In this document: positions 1-9,948 of the stretch, piece after piece
Position numbering within the stretch: the first letter of the stretch is position 1
How the letters are laid out: every line of letters starts with the position of its first letter
From: CAZUMJ01 sp964621605
GTDB taxonomy: Bacteria > Actinomycetota > Acidimicrobiia > Acidimicrobiales > Iamiaceae
Reading direction: 5' to 3'
Length of the DNA stretch: 64,000 nt
Assembly (NCBI GenBank): GCA_964621605.1
Contig: CAZUMJ010000003.1
Span: 60,783-124,782 of the forward strand
Notes under the pieces: generated by a model
The model's input: the letters and a program-made list of their open reading frames with translations, nothing else
Told to the model about the DNA's origin: nothing
The model's database searches: none
Program-made: the position numbers and the translations under genes

Positions 1-1295
1 GCGTCGTCGGCGAAGCGGTCGCGCGCGCGTGTTGCCGGCGCGGCATCTCCGTCTGTGCCATCGACGATCGCCCGACCGCTGCGACGCGAGAGCTCGCCGA
101 CGAGCTCGGGGTCGACCTCGAAGAGGCACCGGATGCGGCGCAGCTTGCCGCGCTGCTTGCGGGCGTCGACACGGTGATCGTGTCGCCCGGCATTCCTGAG
201 CACCACGCCGTCCACGAGGTGGCCCGGGGCCTTGGCCGTCCGGTCGTGGGGGAGTACGACCTGGCGGCGGTGTGGGATGACCGTCCGTGCATCGCGGTGA
301 CCGGTACCGACGGGAAGACCACCGTGACGACCATGGTCGGTGCGATGCTCACCGCGTCGGGCGTGCGCACCGCGGTGGTCGGCAACGCGGAGGTGCCGTT
401 GGTGGCGGCCATCGAAGACCCGGCTCCTGAGGTGTTCGTCGTGGAAGCGTCGTCGTTCGGGCTTGGCGTGGCACAGAAGTTCGCGCCGCACGTCGGCACG
501 TGGCTCAACTTCGCACCCGATCACCTCGACGCACACCGCGACCTGGCGTCCTACGCGGCTGCGAAGGCGCGCATCTGGCAGAACCTGGCTGCGCACGACG
601 TGGCGGTCGCGAACGCCGACGACCCGGTGGTGATGGCGCACGCACACGGCCGTCCGAACCTTCAGACCTTCGCGATGGAATCGTCGGCGATGTGGACGGT
701 CTGCGAGGGGCGCCTCGTGGGCCCCGACGGTGTCGACCTCGTCGCGGTCGACGACCTCGCCCGATCGTTCCCGCACGACCTCGCCAACGCGCTCGCCGCC
801 GCTGCGACGGCCCGCCGAGCAGGTGCATCGCTCGAGGGGATCCGACACGTCCTCCGATCGTTCTCGAGCCTCCCCCATCGCGTGGCGCTCGTCGGCGAAG
901 CTGAGGGCGTGCAGTTCTACGACGACTCGAAGGCGACGACGCCGCATGCCGCCCGCGCCGCGCTCGCAGGCTTCCCGTCGGTCGTCCTCATCGCCGGTGG
1001 TTCGAACAAGGGTCTCGACCTGACGCCGCTCGCCGACGGCACGGACAACATCCGATCGGTTGTGGCCATCGGCGATGCCGCGGATGAGGTTGTTGCCGCG
1101 TTCGCAGGCTTGCGTCCCGTCGTCGTGGCTTCGTCGATGGCCGACGCCGTGGGTCAGGCACGTGCCGCTGCTCGACCTGGCGACGCGGTGCTGCTCTCGC
1201 CTGGGTGCGCGTCGTTCGACTGGTATCGCTCCTACGCCGAGCGCGGTGACGACTTCGCGCACAACGTCCGTTCGATCTTGGGGGAAGACTCGTGA
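1..1295 (+). CDS. murD: MurD, UDP-MurNAc-L-alanine:D-glutamate ligase (5' truncated)
   Basis: Cytoplasmic Mur ligase that adds D-glutamate to UDP-MurNAc-L-Ala. The frame is open from base 3, where VVGEAVARACCRRG resembles the end of the N-terminal nucleotide-type fold, so the true start lies before the window. The ATP loop GTDGKTT falls near base 303, LNFAPDHLD near 508, and the C-terminal domain carries DDSKATTPHA and GGSNKGLD. An in-frame GTG at 174 would delete the N-terminal domain, so I do not use it. The stop overlaps the ftsW start by four bases (GTGA), as expected for a co-transcribed wall cluster. Confidence 0.95.
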   Translation, partial: VVGEAVARACCRRGISVCAIDDRPTAATRELADELGVDLEEAPDAAQLAALLAGVDTVIVSPGIPEHHAVHEVARGLGRPVVGEYDLAAVWDDRPCIAVTGTDGKTTVTTMVGAMLTASGVRTAVVGNAEVPLVAAIEDPAPEVFVVEASSFGLGVAQKFAPHVGTWLNFAPDHLDAHRDLASYAAAKARIWQNLAAHDVAVANADDPVVMAHAHGRPNLQTFAMESSAMWTVCEGRLVGPDGVDLVAVDDLARSFPHDLANALAAAATARRAGASLEGIRHVLRSFSSLPHRVALVGEAEGVQFYDDSKATTPHAARAALAGFPSVVLIAGGSNKGLDLTPLADGTDNIRSVVAIGDAADEVVAAFAGLRPVVVASSMADAVGQARAAARPGDAVLLSPGCASFDWYRSYAERGDDFAHNVRSILGEDS

Positions 1296-2590
1296 CCAGC
1301 GCAGCACGCGTGGATGAAGCATCGAGCGACACGCTGCCGATGCAGAAGCTCCGGCGGTGGATCCCGCGGCCGACGGGTAGCGACACGGCCACCTACTGGG
1401 TGCTGGCGATGGTGCTCGCGGTCCTGAACCTCATCGGGCTGATCATGGTGCTGTCCGCGTCGTCGGTGGTTGCGCTCGAGCAGGAAGGCTCCTCCTGGAG
1501 CGAGTTCCAGAAGCAGGGCATGTGGATGCTCCTCGGGTTCGGGGCACTCCTCGTGACCCTCTACGTCGATCTGTCCGCCTGGCGCCGCTTCGCCCGTCCC
1601 GCGCTGTTCGCCGTGCTCGGGTTGCTGGTCGTGGTGCTGCTGCCTGGCGTCGGTGCCACCCGGTATGGCGCGACCCGATGGATCGACTTCGGCCCCGTGC
1701 AGGTGCAGCCCTCGGAGCTCGCGAAGCTCGGCCTGCTGCTGTTCGTCTCGGACCTCCTGGCACGTCGCATCGATCGCGTGCGAGACGTGCGCTTCTCGGT
1801 TCGGCCGGTCCTTGCCGTGCTGGCGTTGGTGGGACTGCTGATCATGAAGCAACCGAACCTGGGCACGACGATCATCGTTGCGTCGATCGTGTTCGGGGTC
1901 CTCGTCGCCGCCGGTGCCCCCGGGCGTTCGTTGGCCGGGTATGGCTTGCTCGGTGCAGCCGCCGCACTTGCGCTGGCGTTCGGGTCGTCCTACCGGCGTG
2001 CGCGGATGCTGTCGTTCCTTAACCCGTGGGCCGACCCCACCAAGGACGGGTACCAGCTCATCCAGTCCCAGGTCGGCCTGGCGAGCGGCGGGTTCTTCGG
2101 TGTGGGCCTCGGGCAGTCGCGCGCGAAATGGGGGTTCCTGCCGTTCGCGCACACCGACTTCATCTTCGCGGTCATCGGAGAAGAGCTCGGTCTCATCGGT
2201 GCCGTCCTGGTGATCGCCCTCTTCGTCGCGCTGGCGGTGTTGGGGATGCACGCTGCCAGCCGTGCCGCCGATCCGTTCGGTCGCCTCGTTGCGGTTGGTG
2301 TGACCACCTGGCTGGTCGTGCAGGCATTCGTCAACATCGGTGTGGTGATCGGGTTGCTCCCCGTGACCGGCGTGCCGCTGCCGTTCATCTCGTTCGGGGG
2401 GTCGTCGCTTCTCGTGACCTTGGCCGCCTCAGGCCTCCTGCTGAACGTGGCGCGCCACCCGGCGGAAGTCGAGCTCCCAGCACGCCGTCGCGCCGGCGCC
2501 GAGGTTGGGCGCGCCCGTCGTGCCCGCCAGCAGCCCGCACCGCGCGGCTCGGGCCGCCCTGCTCGTGTGCCGGCGTTGCGACGAGGATGA
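1292..2590 (+). CDS. ftsW: FtsW, SEDS-family septal peptidoglycan polymerase
   Basis: 432-residue polytopic membrane protein of the SEDS (RodA/FtsW/SpoVE) family, which polymerises lipid II at the septum with a partner class b PBP. About ten hydrophobic segments run from residue 35 to 390. Family signatures visible are RWIDFGPVQVQPSELAKL near residue 130 and the last-helix stretch LPFISFGGSSLL near 365. The N-terminus (about 30 residues) and the last 40 residues are basic and cytoplasmic in character. The GTG start overlaps the murD stop, and the stop overlaps murG (ATGA). Position between murD and murG favours FtsW over RodA. Confidence 0.95.
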   Translation: MTSAARVDEASSDTLPMQKLRRWIPRPTGSDTATYWVLAMVLAVLNLIGLIMVLSASSVVALEQEGSSWSEFQKQGMWMLLGFGALLVTLYVDLSAWRRFARPALFAVLGLLVVVLLPGVGATRYGATRWIDFGPVQVQPSELAKLGLLLFVSDLLARRIDRVRDVRFSVRPVLAVLALVGLLIMKQPNLGTTIIVASIVFGVLVAAGAPGRSLAGYGLLGAAAALALAFGSSYRRARMLSFLNPWADPTKDGYQLIQSQVGLASGGFFGVGLGQSRAKWGFLPFAHTDFIFAVIGEELGLIGAVLVIALFVALAVLGMHAASRAADPFGRLVAVGVTTWLVVQAFVNIGVVIGLLPVTGVPLPFISFGGSSLLVTLAASGLLLNVARHPAEVELPARRRAGAEVGRARRARQQPAPRGSGRPARVPALRRG

Positions 2591-3700
2591 CAGGCACGAG
2601 CGAACCGACCTTCGCGATCGTCGCCGGCGGAGGTACCGCGGGGCATCTCCTCCCCGGCCTTGCCGCGGCGGAGGCGCTCGTCGAGCGAGGGCATGCGCGG
2701 GCCACGATTCGATTTGTCGGGAGCGACCGTGGGGTCGAGCGGGAGCTCGTCACCAAGGCCGAGTTCCCGCTCGTGGAGCTTCCCGGACGGGGCATCCAGC
2801 GCCGCATCTCCTGGTCGAACGTGACGGCAGCTTGGGCTTTGGCCCGCGGCGTCCTGCGCGGCATCGCCATCGTGCGTGCGACGCGTCCGCAGGTCGTGGT
2901 GGTGCTCGGTGGGTACGCCAGCCTTGCGTGTGGCATCGGCGCGGTCGTGTGTCGCGTGCCGCTGGTGCTGCTCGAGCAGAACGCGCGAGCCGGTGCCGTG
3001 AACCGCCTTCTGCGCTGGTTCGCCGCGGCCGCTGCCGTGTCGTTCGACGGGACCGACCTCCGGCGTGCCGTCACCACAGGCAATCCGCTTCGGCACGAGA
3101 TCGCGGCGGCCGCACGGACGCCCGATCGGGCCGCCGCCCGTGTCGCCCTCGGACTCCCCGCCGATCGGGTCGTGGTGGGCGTGACGAGCGGGTCGTTGGG
3201 TGCTCGGCGCATCAACGACGCGGTGGGCGGGTTGGTCAGCCGGTGGGCGGATCGCGACGATGTGGCAGTGCGCCACGTGACAGGCAGACGCGACCACGCC
3301 ACGATCATCGCCGACCTTCCGGCACTCCCCGAACGTGGCCTCTGCTACCAGGTGGTCGAGTACGAGGATCGCATGGATCTCTTCCTGCAGGCGGTCGACG
3401 TCGTCGTCGCGCGTGCCGGGGGAGGGGTTGCGGAGATGGCGGCGCTGGGGGTGCCCGCGGTGCTCGTCCCATTGCCGATTGCGCCGCGTGCACACCAGCG
3501 AGCCAACGCGCAGAGCCTGGCGGCACGAGGCGCGGCGGTGGTGCTCGACGACGAGGACTGCTCGCCCGAGGGGTTGGCGGCGGTGCTCGAGCCGTTGCTG
3601 GCGTCACCGGAGCGGCGCGCCGAGATGGCGGACGCGATGCGCGCGGCGGGTCGAGTCGATGCGGCTGATCGGGTTGCTGCGCTCATAGAGGAACACGCCC

Positions 3701-3708
<8 letters not shown>
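2587..3708 (+). CDS. murG: MurG, lipid II-forming N-acetylglucosaminyltransferase
   Basis: 373-residue GT28 glycosyltransferase that transfers GlcNAc from UDP-GlcNAc to lipid I on the inner face of the membrane. The N-terminus carries the glycine loop GGGTAGHLLPG (about residues 11-21), and VVLGGYAS and LLEQNARAG follow at 100-130. The C-terminal UDP-GlcNAc domain has TSGSLGARRIND and the acceptor region ARAGGGVAEMAALG. The ATG at 2587 overlaps the ftsW stop. The same frame is open upstream, but those residues are an out-of-frame reading of ftsW. The 3' end overlaps murC by eight bases. Confidence 0.95.
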
Positions 3709-5097
<1,389 letters not shown>

Positions 5098-5101
<4 letters not shown>

Positions 5102-6018
5102 CTGCAGCGGTCGACATCGCGGCACGAGAACTGGGCGAGTTGGCGCGCCGTGACGTTCCCCTCGGACCGGCCACGACCTACCGGGTCGGCGGGTCGGCAG
5201 CGCTGGCCGTCACCGCACAGACGTCCGAGGACATGCGTAGAGTCGCCTCGGCCGTGCAGGCGAGTGGCGTGCGCGTGCTGGTCGTCGGGAAGGGCTCGAA
5301 CCTGCTCGTCGCCGACGCCGGGTTCGATGGCCTGGCGGTGTTCCTCGGCGACGCGTTCTCGCAGATCGACGTGGCGGAGACGCGCGTGCGGGCCGGCGCC
5401 GCGGCGGCGCTTCCGGTTGTCGCGCGCCAGGTTGCCGTGCACGGGCTCCGAGGTTTCGAATGGGCGGTTGGGGTGCCCGGGTCGATCGGGGGAGCGGTCC
5501 GCATGAACGCCGGTGGCCACAGCTCGGAGATGGCAGCCGTGCTCGAGGGGGTCCGCGTCGTGGACCTCGCCACCGGCGAGGATAGAGAGGTGCCCGCGAC
5601 GGCCCTCGACCTCCGTTACCGCGCCTCGGCGGTTACCGCGACGCAGGTCGTCCTCGATGCGACCCTGGTGTTGCGCGAAGGCGATCGGGCAGAGGCCGAG
5701 GCTGCGATGCGCGAGGTGGTTCGGTGGCGTCGTGCGCACCAACCGGGCGGTCAGAACGCCGGGTCTGTGTTCACGAACCCCGAGGGTGATTTCGCGGCTC
5801 GGTTGGTCGAGGAATCCGGCATGAAGGGCGTACGGCTGGGCTCCGCTGAGGTGTCGCCCAAGCACGCCAACTTCATCCAGGCAGATGCAGGCGGTTCGGC
5901 CGACGACATCTACGCCCTCATGCAGCAGGTGCGCGAGCGAGTCGCGGCGACCTTCGGCGTCGTGCTGCGCACCGAGACGCATCTTGTCGGGTTCGACGAT
6001 GCAGAGGTGGCTCCGTGA
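5098..6018 (+). CDS. murB: MurB, UDP-N-acetylenolpyruvoylglucosamine reductase
   Basis: 306-residue FAD enzyme that reduces UDP-GlcNAc-enolpyruvate to UDP-MurNAc using NADPH. The FAD domain shows TTYRVGGSAALAV (about residue 27) and GKGSNLLVAD, then GVPGSIGGAVRMNAGGH. The catalytic serine sits in QNAGSVFTNP, and the C-terminal domain has ESGMKGVRLGSAEVSPKH. This fits the shorter, type II-like MurB with no large insertion. The GTG start overlaps the murC stop, and the stop overlaps ftsQ. Confidence 0.96.
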
Positions 6019-6962
6019 ACCCCACGACCACGCTGCCGCCGGCCGACCCGCAGGAGACGACAGCCGAGCCGGTGCCCACGAGTCGACCCGGTCGACTGCC
6101 CCCCGAGCAGCGCCCCGCGCGATGGGGGCGGCTCGTTGTCCCCACCGCCGAGCCCGAGCCCGAACTCGAGCCGCCGGCACCGCTGCGGTCCGACGACGGA
6201 CGTGTCGTGCTCGACCCGCGCCTGCGGGCGCGGCGGGTGGCCGTTCGTCGGGGCGCCGGCCGTCGCCGCCTGCATCGGGTGGTGGCGGTTGCGGGCGCGC
6301 TCGGCGTGGTCGTCTGCGCCGTGGTGGCGGTTCGCTCGCCGCTGCTCGCCGTGCGGCACCTCGGCGTTGCGGCGTCGCCTCACCTCGATCGGGCCGCCCT
6401 GCTCGGCGCGGCGGACTTGCGCGACGGCATGCCGATGGTCGACGTCGACGAGGCCGCGGCCCAGCGCCGGCTCAGAGCGCTCCCTTGGGTGGCCACGGCA
6501 CGCGTCACCCGCGACTGGCCGGGGACGGTCACCCTCTCGGTCACCGAGCGGACGCCGGTCGCGCAGGTGCGCGTCGGGTCCGGCTGGATGCTGCTCGATG
6601 GCACAGGTCGCGTGCTCGCCCAACAGGCAGCCCCCATCGACGTGGTCGTCCTCGAGGGTATTCCCGCGACGGCCGCGGGAACGGTGGCGCGAGGCAGCAC
6701 CGACCTGATTGCAACCGCGTCAGCCTTGCCGCAACGGCTTCGTGCGCGTGTGCGTTCCGTTGCTCGAGGGACGGCGTCAACCGGTGTCGTCCTGCACCTC
6801 GTGGGAGCGGGCGAGATCCACCTCGGCGGTGTCAACCAACTGCGCGACAAGATCGTCGCTGCGGTGACGATGCTCGACAACGTTGACGCCTCCTGCCTGG
6901 GAATTGTCGACGTCCAGGTGCCCAATGCGCCGACCTTGACCCCCGCACAAGGCTGTGCGTAA
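6015..6962 (+). CDS. ftsQ: FtsQ, divisome POTRA-domain membrane protein
   Basis: 315-residue bitopic protein that links cytoplasmic and periplasmic divisome parts. Residues 1-85 are proline-, glutamate- and arginine-rich and cytoplasmic, one membrane helix spans about 90-112 (VVAVAGALGVVVCAVVAV), and a POTRA-type domain follows with LAVRHLGV and PWVATARVTRDWPGTV. The distal part contains VTERTPVAQV and GWMLLDGTGRVL, typical of FtsQ/DivIB. The GTG start overlaps murB. It is the last gene of the mur-fts block before the ftsZ leader. Confidence 0.9.
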   Translation: MNPTTTLPPADPQETTAEPVPTSRPGRLPPEQRPARWGRLVVPTAEPEPELEPPAPLRSDDGRVVLDPRLRARRVAVRRGAGRRRLHRVVAVAGALGVVVCAVVAVRSPLLAVRHLGVAASPHLDRAALLGAADLRDGMPMVDVDEAAAQRRLRALPWVATARVTRDWPGTVTLSVTERTPVAQVRVGSGWMLLDGTGRVLAQQAAPIDVVVLEGIPATAAGTVARGSTDLIATASALPQRLRARVRSVARGTASTGVVLHLVGAGEIHLGGVNQLRDKIVAAVTMLDNVDASCLGIVDVQVPNAPTLTPAQGCA

Positions 6963-7142
6963 CGTGTCGTCCGCCTCATCCCGCTCATCTCTCCCTCTAC
7001 CAAAGGTTGCCCGTGAGGGTCATCTGAAGGTTGAGGGTCCGGCTGGCTCCCGCGGGGGGATCCCGCCAGTCCTGCGTCGCTTTCCCTCGATCCGTCGTCC
7101 GACGGTCGTCCCCGACCCCCCTCAGTGGAGGTGCGTGTCCCC
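6963..7142 (+). promoter_or_regulatory. ftsQ-ftsZ intergenic leader
   Basis: 180 bases without a credible gene, in the only sizeable gap of the division cluster. It holds a 6-bp inverted repeat CCGTCG/CGACGG at 7092-7105 and a CTGGC/GCCAG pair at 7043-7069. A good ribosome site (GGAGG, 7127-7131) precedes the ATG at 7143. No confident -35/-10 pair is visible. A regulated ftsZ promoter is expected here by analogy with other actinobacteria, but the sequence does not prove it. Confidence 0.4.
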
Positions 7143-8231
7143 ATGACCGGCAACCCGCAGAACTACCTCGCGGTCATCAAGGTCGTCGGTATCGGCGGTG
7201 GTGGCGTGAACGCCGTCAACCGCATGATCGACGCGGGCTTGAAGGGCGTCGAGTTCATCGCGGTCAACACCGACGCCCAGGCGTTGCTGATGAGCGACGC
7301 CGACGTGAAGCTCGACATCGGGCGTGATCTCACGCGTGGGCTGGGCGCCGGCAGCGACCCCGAGGTGGGCCGCGAGGCAGCCGAGGCGCATCGTGGCGAG
7401 ATCGAAGAGGTGCTGAAGGGCGCCGACATGGTCTTCATCACCGCCGGCAAGGGCGGTGGCACCGGCACGGGCGGTGCACCCGTGGTCGCCGAGATCGCCA
7501 AGAGCCTCGGTGCGCTGACGATCGGCGTGGTCACCCGCCCGTTCACGTTCGAAGGTCGTCGCCGCTCGGTGCAGGCCGAACAGGGCATCCAGAAGCTCAA
7601 GGACAAGGTCGACACCCAGATCGTCATCCCCAACGATCGCCTCTTGACCGTCTCCAACGAGAAGACGTCGATGGTCAACGCGTTCAAGATGGCGGACGAG
7701 GTCCTGCTGCAGGGTGTGCAGGGCATCACCGACCTCATCACCACCCCCGGTCTCATCAACACCGACTTCGCCGACGTGAAGATGATCATGTCCAACGCGG
7801 GTTCGGCCCTGATGGGCATCGGTCACGGCACGGGTGAGGGGCGCGCCTTGACCGCCGCACGCAACGCCATCTCGAGCCCACTCCTCGAGGCATCGATCGA
7901 AGGCGCCCGCGGCATCCTCTTGAGCATCTCCGGCGGGAGCGACCTGGGGTTGTTCGAGGTGAACGAGGCTGCCGAGGTCATCCACGGCGTCGCCCACCCC
8001 GACGCGAACATCATCTTCGGTGCGGTCATCGATGACGAGCTCGGCGACGAGGTACGGGTGACCGTCATCGCTGCGGGCTTCGACCGCTGGGACGAGAGCA
8101 AGTCGACATCGACCGAGGCTGCCGAGTCGCCTCGCTCCGCTCGGTCGACCGACATCTTCTCGTCCGGCGGCGACGCCGAGGGCGATCTCGAAGGCGACGA
8201 CGACTTCGACGTTCCGTCCTTCCTCAAGTAG
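7143..8231 (+). CDS. ftsZ: FtsZ, tubulin-like division GTPase
   Basis: 362-residue GTPase that polymerises into the Z ring. The N-terminus has VVGIGGGGVNAVNRM, the tubulin signature GGGTGTGGAP lies near residue 105, and the T7-loop region NTDFADVKMIM near 205. The acidic linker ends in the conserved tail DDDFDVPSFLK, which binds SepF, FtsW and similar partners. I chose the ATG at 7143 over an in-frame GTG at 7125 because GGAGG sits 11 bases before the ATG. ftsA is absent, as is normal for actinobacteria, and sepF lies just downstream. Confidence 0.97.
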   Translation: MTGNPQNYLAVIKVVGIGGGGVNAVNRMIDAGLKGVEFIAVNTDAQALLMSDADVKLDIGRDLTRGLGAGSDPEVGREAAEAHRGEIEEVLKGADMVFITAGKGGGTGTGGAPVVAEIAKSLGALTIGVVTRPFTFEGRRRSVQAEQGIQKLKDKVDTQIVIPNDRLLTVSNEKTSMVNAFKMADEVLLQGVQGITDLITTPGLINTDFADVKMIMSNAGSALMGIGHGTGEGRALTAARNAISSPLLEASIEGARGILLSISGGSDLGLFEVNEAAEVIHGVAHPDANIIFGAVIDDELGDEVRVTVIAAGFDRWDESKSTSTEAAESPRSARSTDIFSSGGDAEGDLEGDDDFDVPSFLK

Positions 8232-8241
8232 GACGATCCCG

Positions 8242-8970
8242 CTGTCCCAGCCAGGTCTCGTTCCTCGCTTCGTCTTCACCGACCTGCGAGCGGGTTCCTT
8301 CGCGCCCGCGGAGGCACCCGCGGTGCTCGCAGCGAACCGGCGGGGCGTCATCGACCTCCCCTGGCGCGCGGTTCGTCAGGTACATGGCGCCGATGTCGTG
8401 GTGGCCGACTCGCTCGAGGGTGCGGACGCAGTCGACGCGGACGCCATCGTGGTGACGGTTCCGGGTCTCGCAGCGTCGGTGTACACCGCTGACTGTGCCC
8501 CGGTGGTGCTCGTGGCGCCTGATGCGGTCGCCGTTGCCCACGCCGGGTGGCGCGGGCTCGTGGCGGGTGTCGTGCAGGCATCGGTGGCGGCCCTGCGTGC
8601 CCACAGCAGCGGGGGGATGATCACGGCGCACATCGGTCCGTGCATCCGGGCCGCCTGCTACGAGTTCGGGGCCGACGACCTGGCCCGGGCGGAGGACCGG
8701 CTCGGGCCGACCGTGCGTGCCACGACGTCGTGGGGCACGCCGGCGTTCGACATGACGGCGGCGCTCGCGGTGGTGCTTGCAGAGGCCGACGTCGAGTCGG
8801 TGCACGACACCGGGGTGTGCACGGCATGCAGCCCGGTGCACCCGTCTCATCGGGCGAGGCGTGATGTGGCGCGGCTCGCCGCGGTGGCGTGGATGGACGA
8901 CGCAAGGCCAGGCGACGGCAACGGAGATGTGGACGGTCCCTCGAACGAGCCAACCGGCGTGGGACACTAG
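8242..8970 (+). CDS. pgeF: PgeF/YfiH-type peptidoglycan editing factor, probable CTG start
   Basis: Member of the laccase-domain family (DUF152) that clears wrongly loaded UDP-MurNAc-L-Ser in other bacteria. The metal and catalytic motifs are present: RQVHGADVVVAD, YTADCAPVVL, AVAHAGWRG and HIGPCIRAACYEFG. The first standard start in this frame is GTG 8323, but the family's conserved N-terminal strand (FVFTDLRAGSF) is encoded upstream of it with no stop. No ATG, GTG or TTG exists back to the stop at 8059. The best candidate is CTG 8242, eight bases after AGGA (8230-8233), giving 242 residues, a normal length. The gene is sure and the start is moderately supported. Confidence 0.85.
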   Translation: MSQPGLVPRFVFTDLRAGSFAPAEAPAVLAANRRGVIDLPWRAVRQVHGADVVVADSLEGADAVDADAIVVTVPGLAASVYTADCAPVVLVAPDAVAVAHAGWRGLVAGVVQASVAALRAHSSGGMITAHIGPCIRAACYEFGADDLARAEDRLGPTVRATTSWGTPAFDMTAALAVVLAEADVESVHDTGVCTACSPVHPSHRARRDVARLAAVAWMDDARPGDGNGDVDGPSNEPTGVGH

Positions 8971-8973
8971 GCT
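8968..8973 (+). promoter_or_regulatory. -10 box of sepF promoter
   Basis: TAGGCT overlaps the pgeF stop codon. Transcription would start near 8980, giving a very short leader that carries the strong ribosome site AGGAGGA (8983-8989) in front of sepF. Confidence 0.5.
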
Positions 8974-8992
8974 GACCGGTTCAGGAGGAACC

Positions 8993-9556
8993 ATGGCGAG
9001 CATGTGGCGCAAGACGATGGTGTATCTGGGCCTCGCCCCCGAAGACGAATACGACGACTACGGCGCGGCGTACGACGACGGTTACGAGGCAGAAGAGTTG
9101 CCGGCGCGTTCGGCCCCACGTGGCGTCGCGCCCGCGGTCGAGGCCCCCGAGCCTGTCGCGGTGAGCGCCGTCCGGCCTTTGCGCAGCGCTGAGCCGCCGC
9201 TCCCGTCTCCGCCGATGAGTCCGTCATCGCACCTGGGCACGCCGCGTCCTCAGGTGGTGCGGCCCATTCCGGTCGCGGCGAACGCGAAGCCCCAGGTCGT
9301 GACCCCCGGGTCGTTCAACGCGGCGCAAGAGCTTGCCGACACCTTCAAGGGCAACCAGCCCGTCATCATGAACCTGCAGGGCGCAGACCGAGACCTCGCC
9401 CGTCGGCTGATCGACTTCGCAAGCGGCCTCTGCTACGGCGTCGGTGGCCAGATGGAGAAGGTGGCGAACCAGGTGTACCTGCTGACGCCCAACAACGTCG
9501 AGGTGTCGGCCGAGGAGCGCCGACGTCTCGAGGAGCGCGGGTTCGCCGATCGGTGA
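8993..9556 (+). CDS. sepF: SepF, FtsZ membrane anchor
   Basis: 187-residue protein that tethers and bundles FtsZ, replacing FtsA in actinobacteria. The N-terminal MASMWRKTMVYLGL is a plausible amphipathic membrane-binding helix. An acidic and proline-rich linker covers about 20-95, and the folded SepF domain follows (VVTPGSFNAAQELAD, PVIMNLQGADRDLARRLIDF, LTPNNVEVS). The ATG at 8993 is preceded by AGGAGGA at ideal distance. The yggS gene often found between pgeF and sepF is missing here. The stop overlaps the yggT-like gene. Confidence 0.95.
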   Translation: MASMWRKTMVYLGLAPEDEYDDYGAAYDDGYEAEELPARSAPRGVAPAVEAPEPVAVSAVRPLRSAEPPLPSPPMSPSSHLGTPRPQVVRPIPVAANAKPQVVTPGSFNAAQELADTFKGNQPVIMNLQGADRDLARRLIDFASGLCYGVGGQMEKVANQVYLLTPNNVEVSAEERRRLEERGFADR

Positions 9557-9846
9557 TCGGCTACTGGGCGGCGGCACCGTATGCCGCTGGGTTGGGCCAG
9601 GTCGGCAATGCGCTTGTCCTTCTCCTCGACATCTACGCGCTGGTGATCCTTGCGGCCTCGGTGCTGAGTTGGTTCCCGCTTCGACCGGGCTCGCCGATGT
9701 GGCCGGTGTACCGCTTCTTGTTGCGCATCACCGACCCCGTGCTCGGCGCGATTCGGTCGGCGCTCCCTCAGTTCTCGACCGTCGACATCTCCCCGATGGT
9801 CGCCCTCCTGGGGATCTTCCTCCTGCAGGCGCTCATCCGGGGCTGA
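9553..9846 (+). CDS. yggT: YggT-family small membrane protein
   Basis: 97-residue protein with two hydrophobic segments (about 20-42 and 73-95) separated by a loop containing SWFPLRPGSPMW and FLLRITDPVLGAIR, the recognisable YggT-family core. Its exact role is not settled; in Gram-positive bacteria it sits with sepF and divIVA and is associated with division and envelope growth. The GTG start overlaps the sepF stop by four bases, so the two are co-translated. Confidence 0.88.
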   Translation: MIGYWAAAPYAAGLGQVGNALVLLLDIYALVILAASVLSWFPLRPGSPMWPVYRFLLRITDPVLGAIRSALPQFSTVDISPMVALLGIFLLQALIRG

Positions 9847-9935
9847 GGGCGCGGCCCGCCTGGGTGTGCGCCGGCAGGGCCAACGTTCGGGCTTGCACGC
9901 GGTACGGGATGCTCGGGCGGCGGAGGGCCCCGCAG

Positions 9936-9941
9936 TAGGCT
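9936..9941 (+). promoter_or_regulatory. -10 box for leaderless divIVA
   Basis: TAGGCT ends seven bases before the divIVA ATG, so the transcript would begin at or next to the start codon. No ribosome site is present. The 100 bases between yggT and divIVA hold nothing else recognisable apart from TTGCAC at 9893, which is too far away to serve as its -35. Confidence 0.6.
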
Positions 9942-9948
9942 CGGGGTC

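Noticed and set aside
7143..7145. GTG 7125 as the ftsZ start
   Set aside because: The GGAGG ribosome site overlaps that region and is properly placed for the ATG at 7143; extra residues MEVRVP are not family-like.
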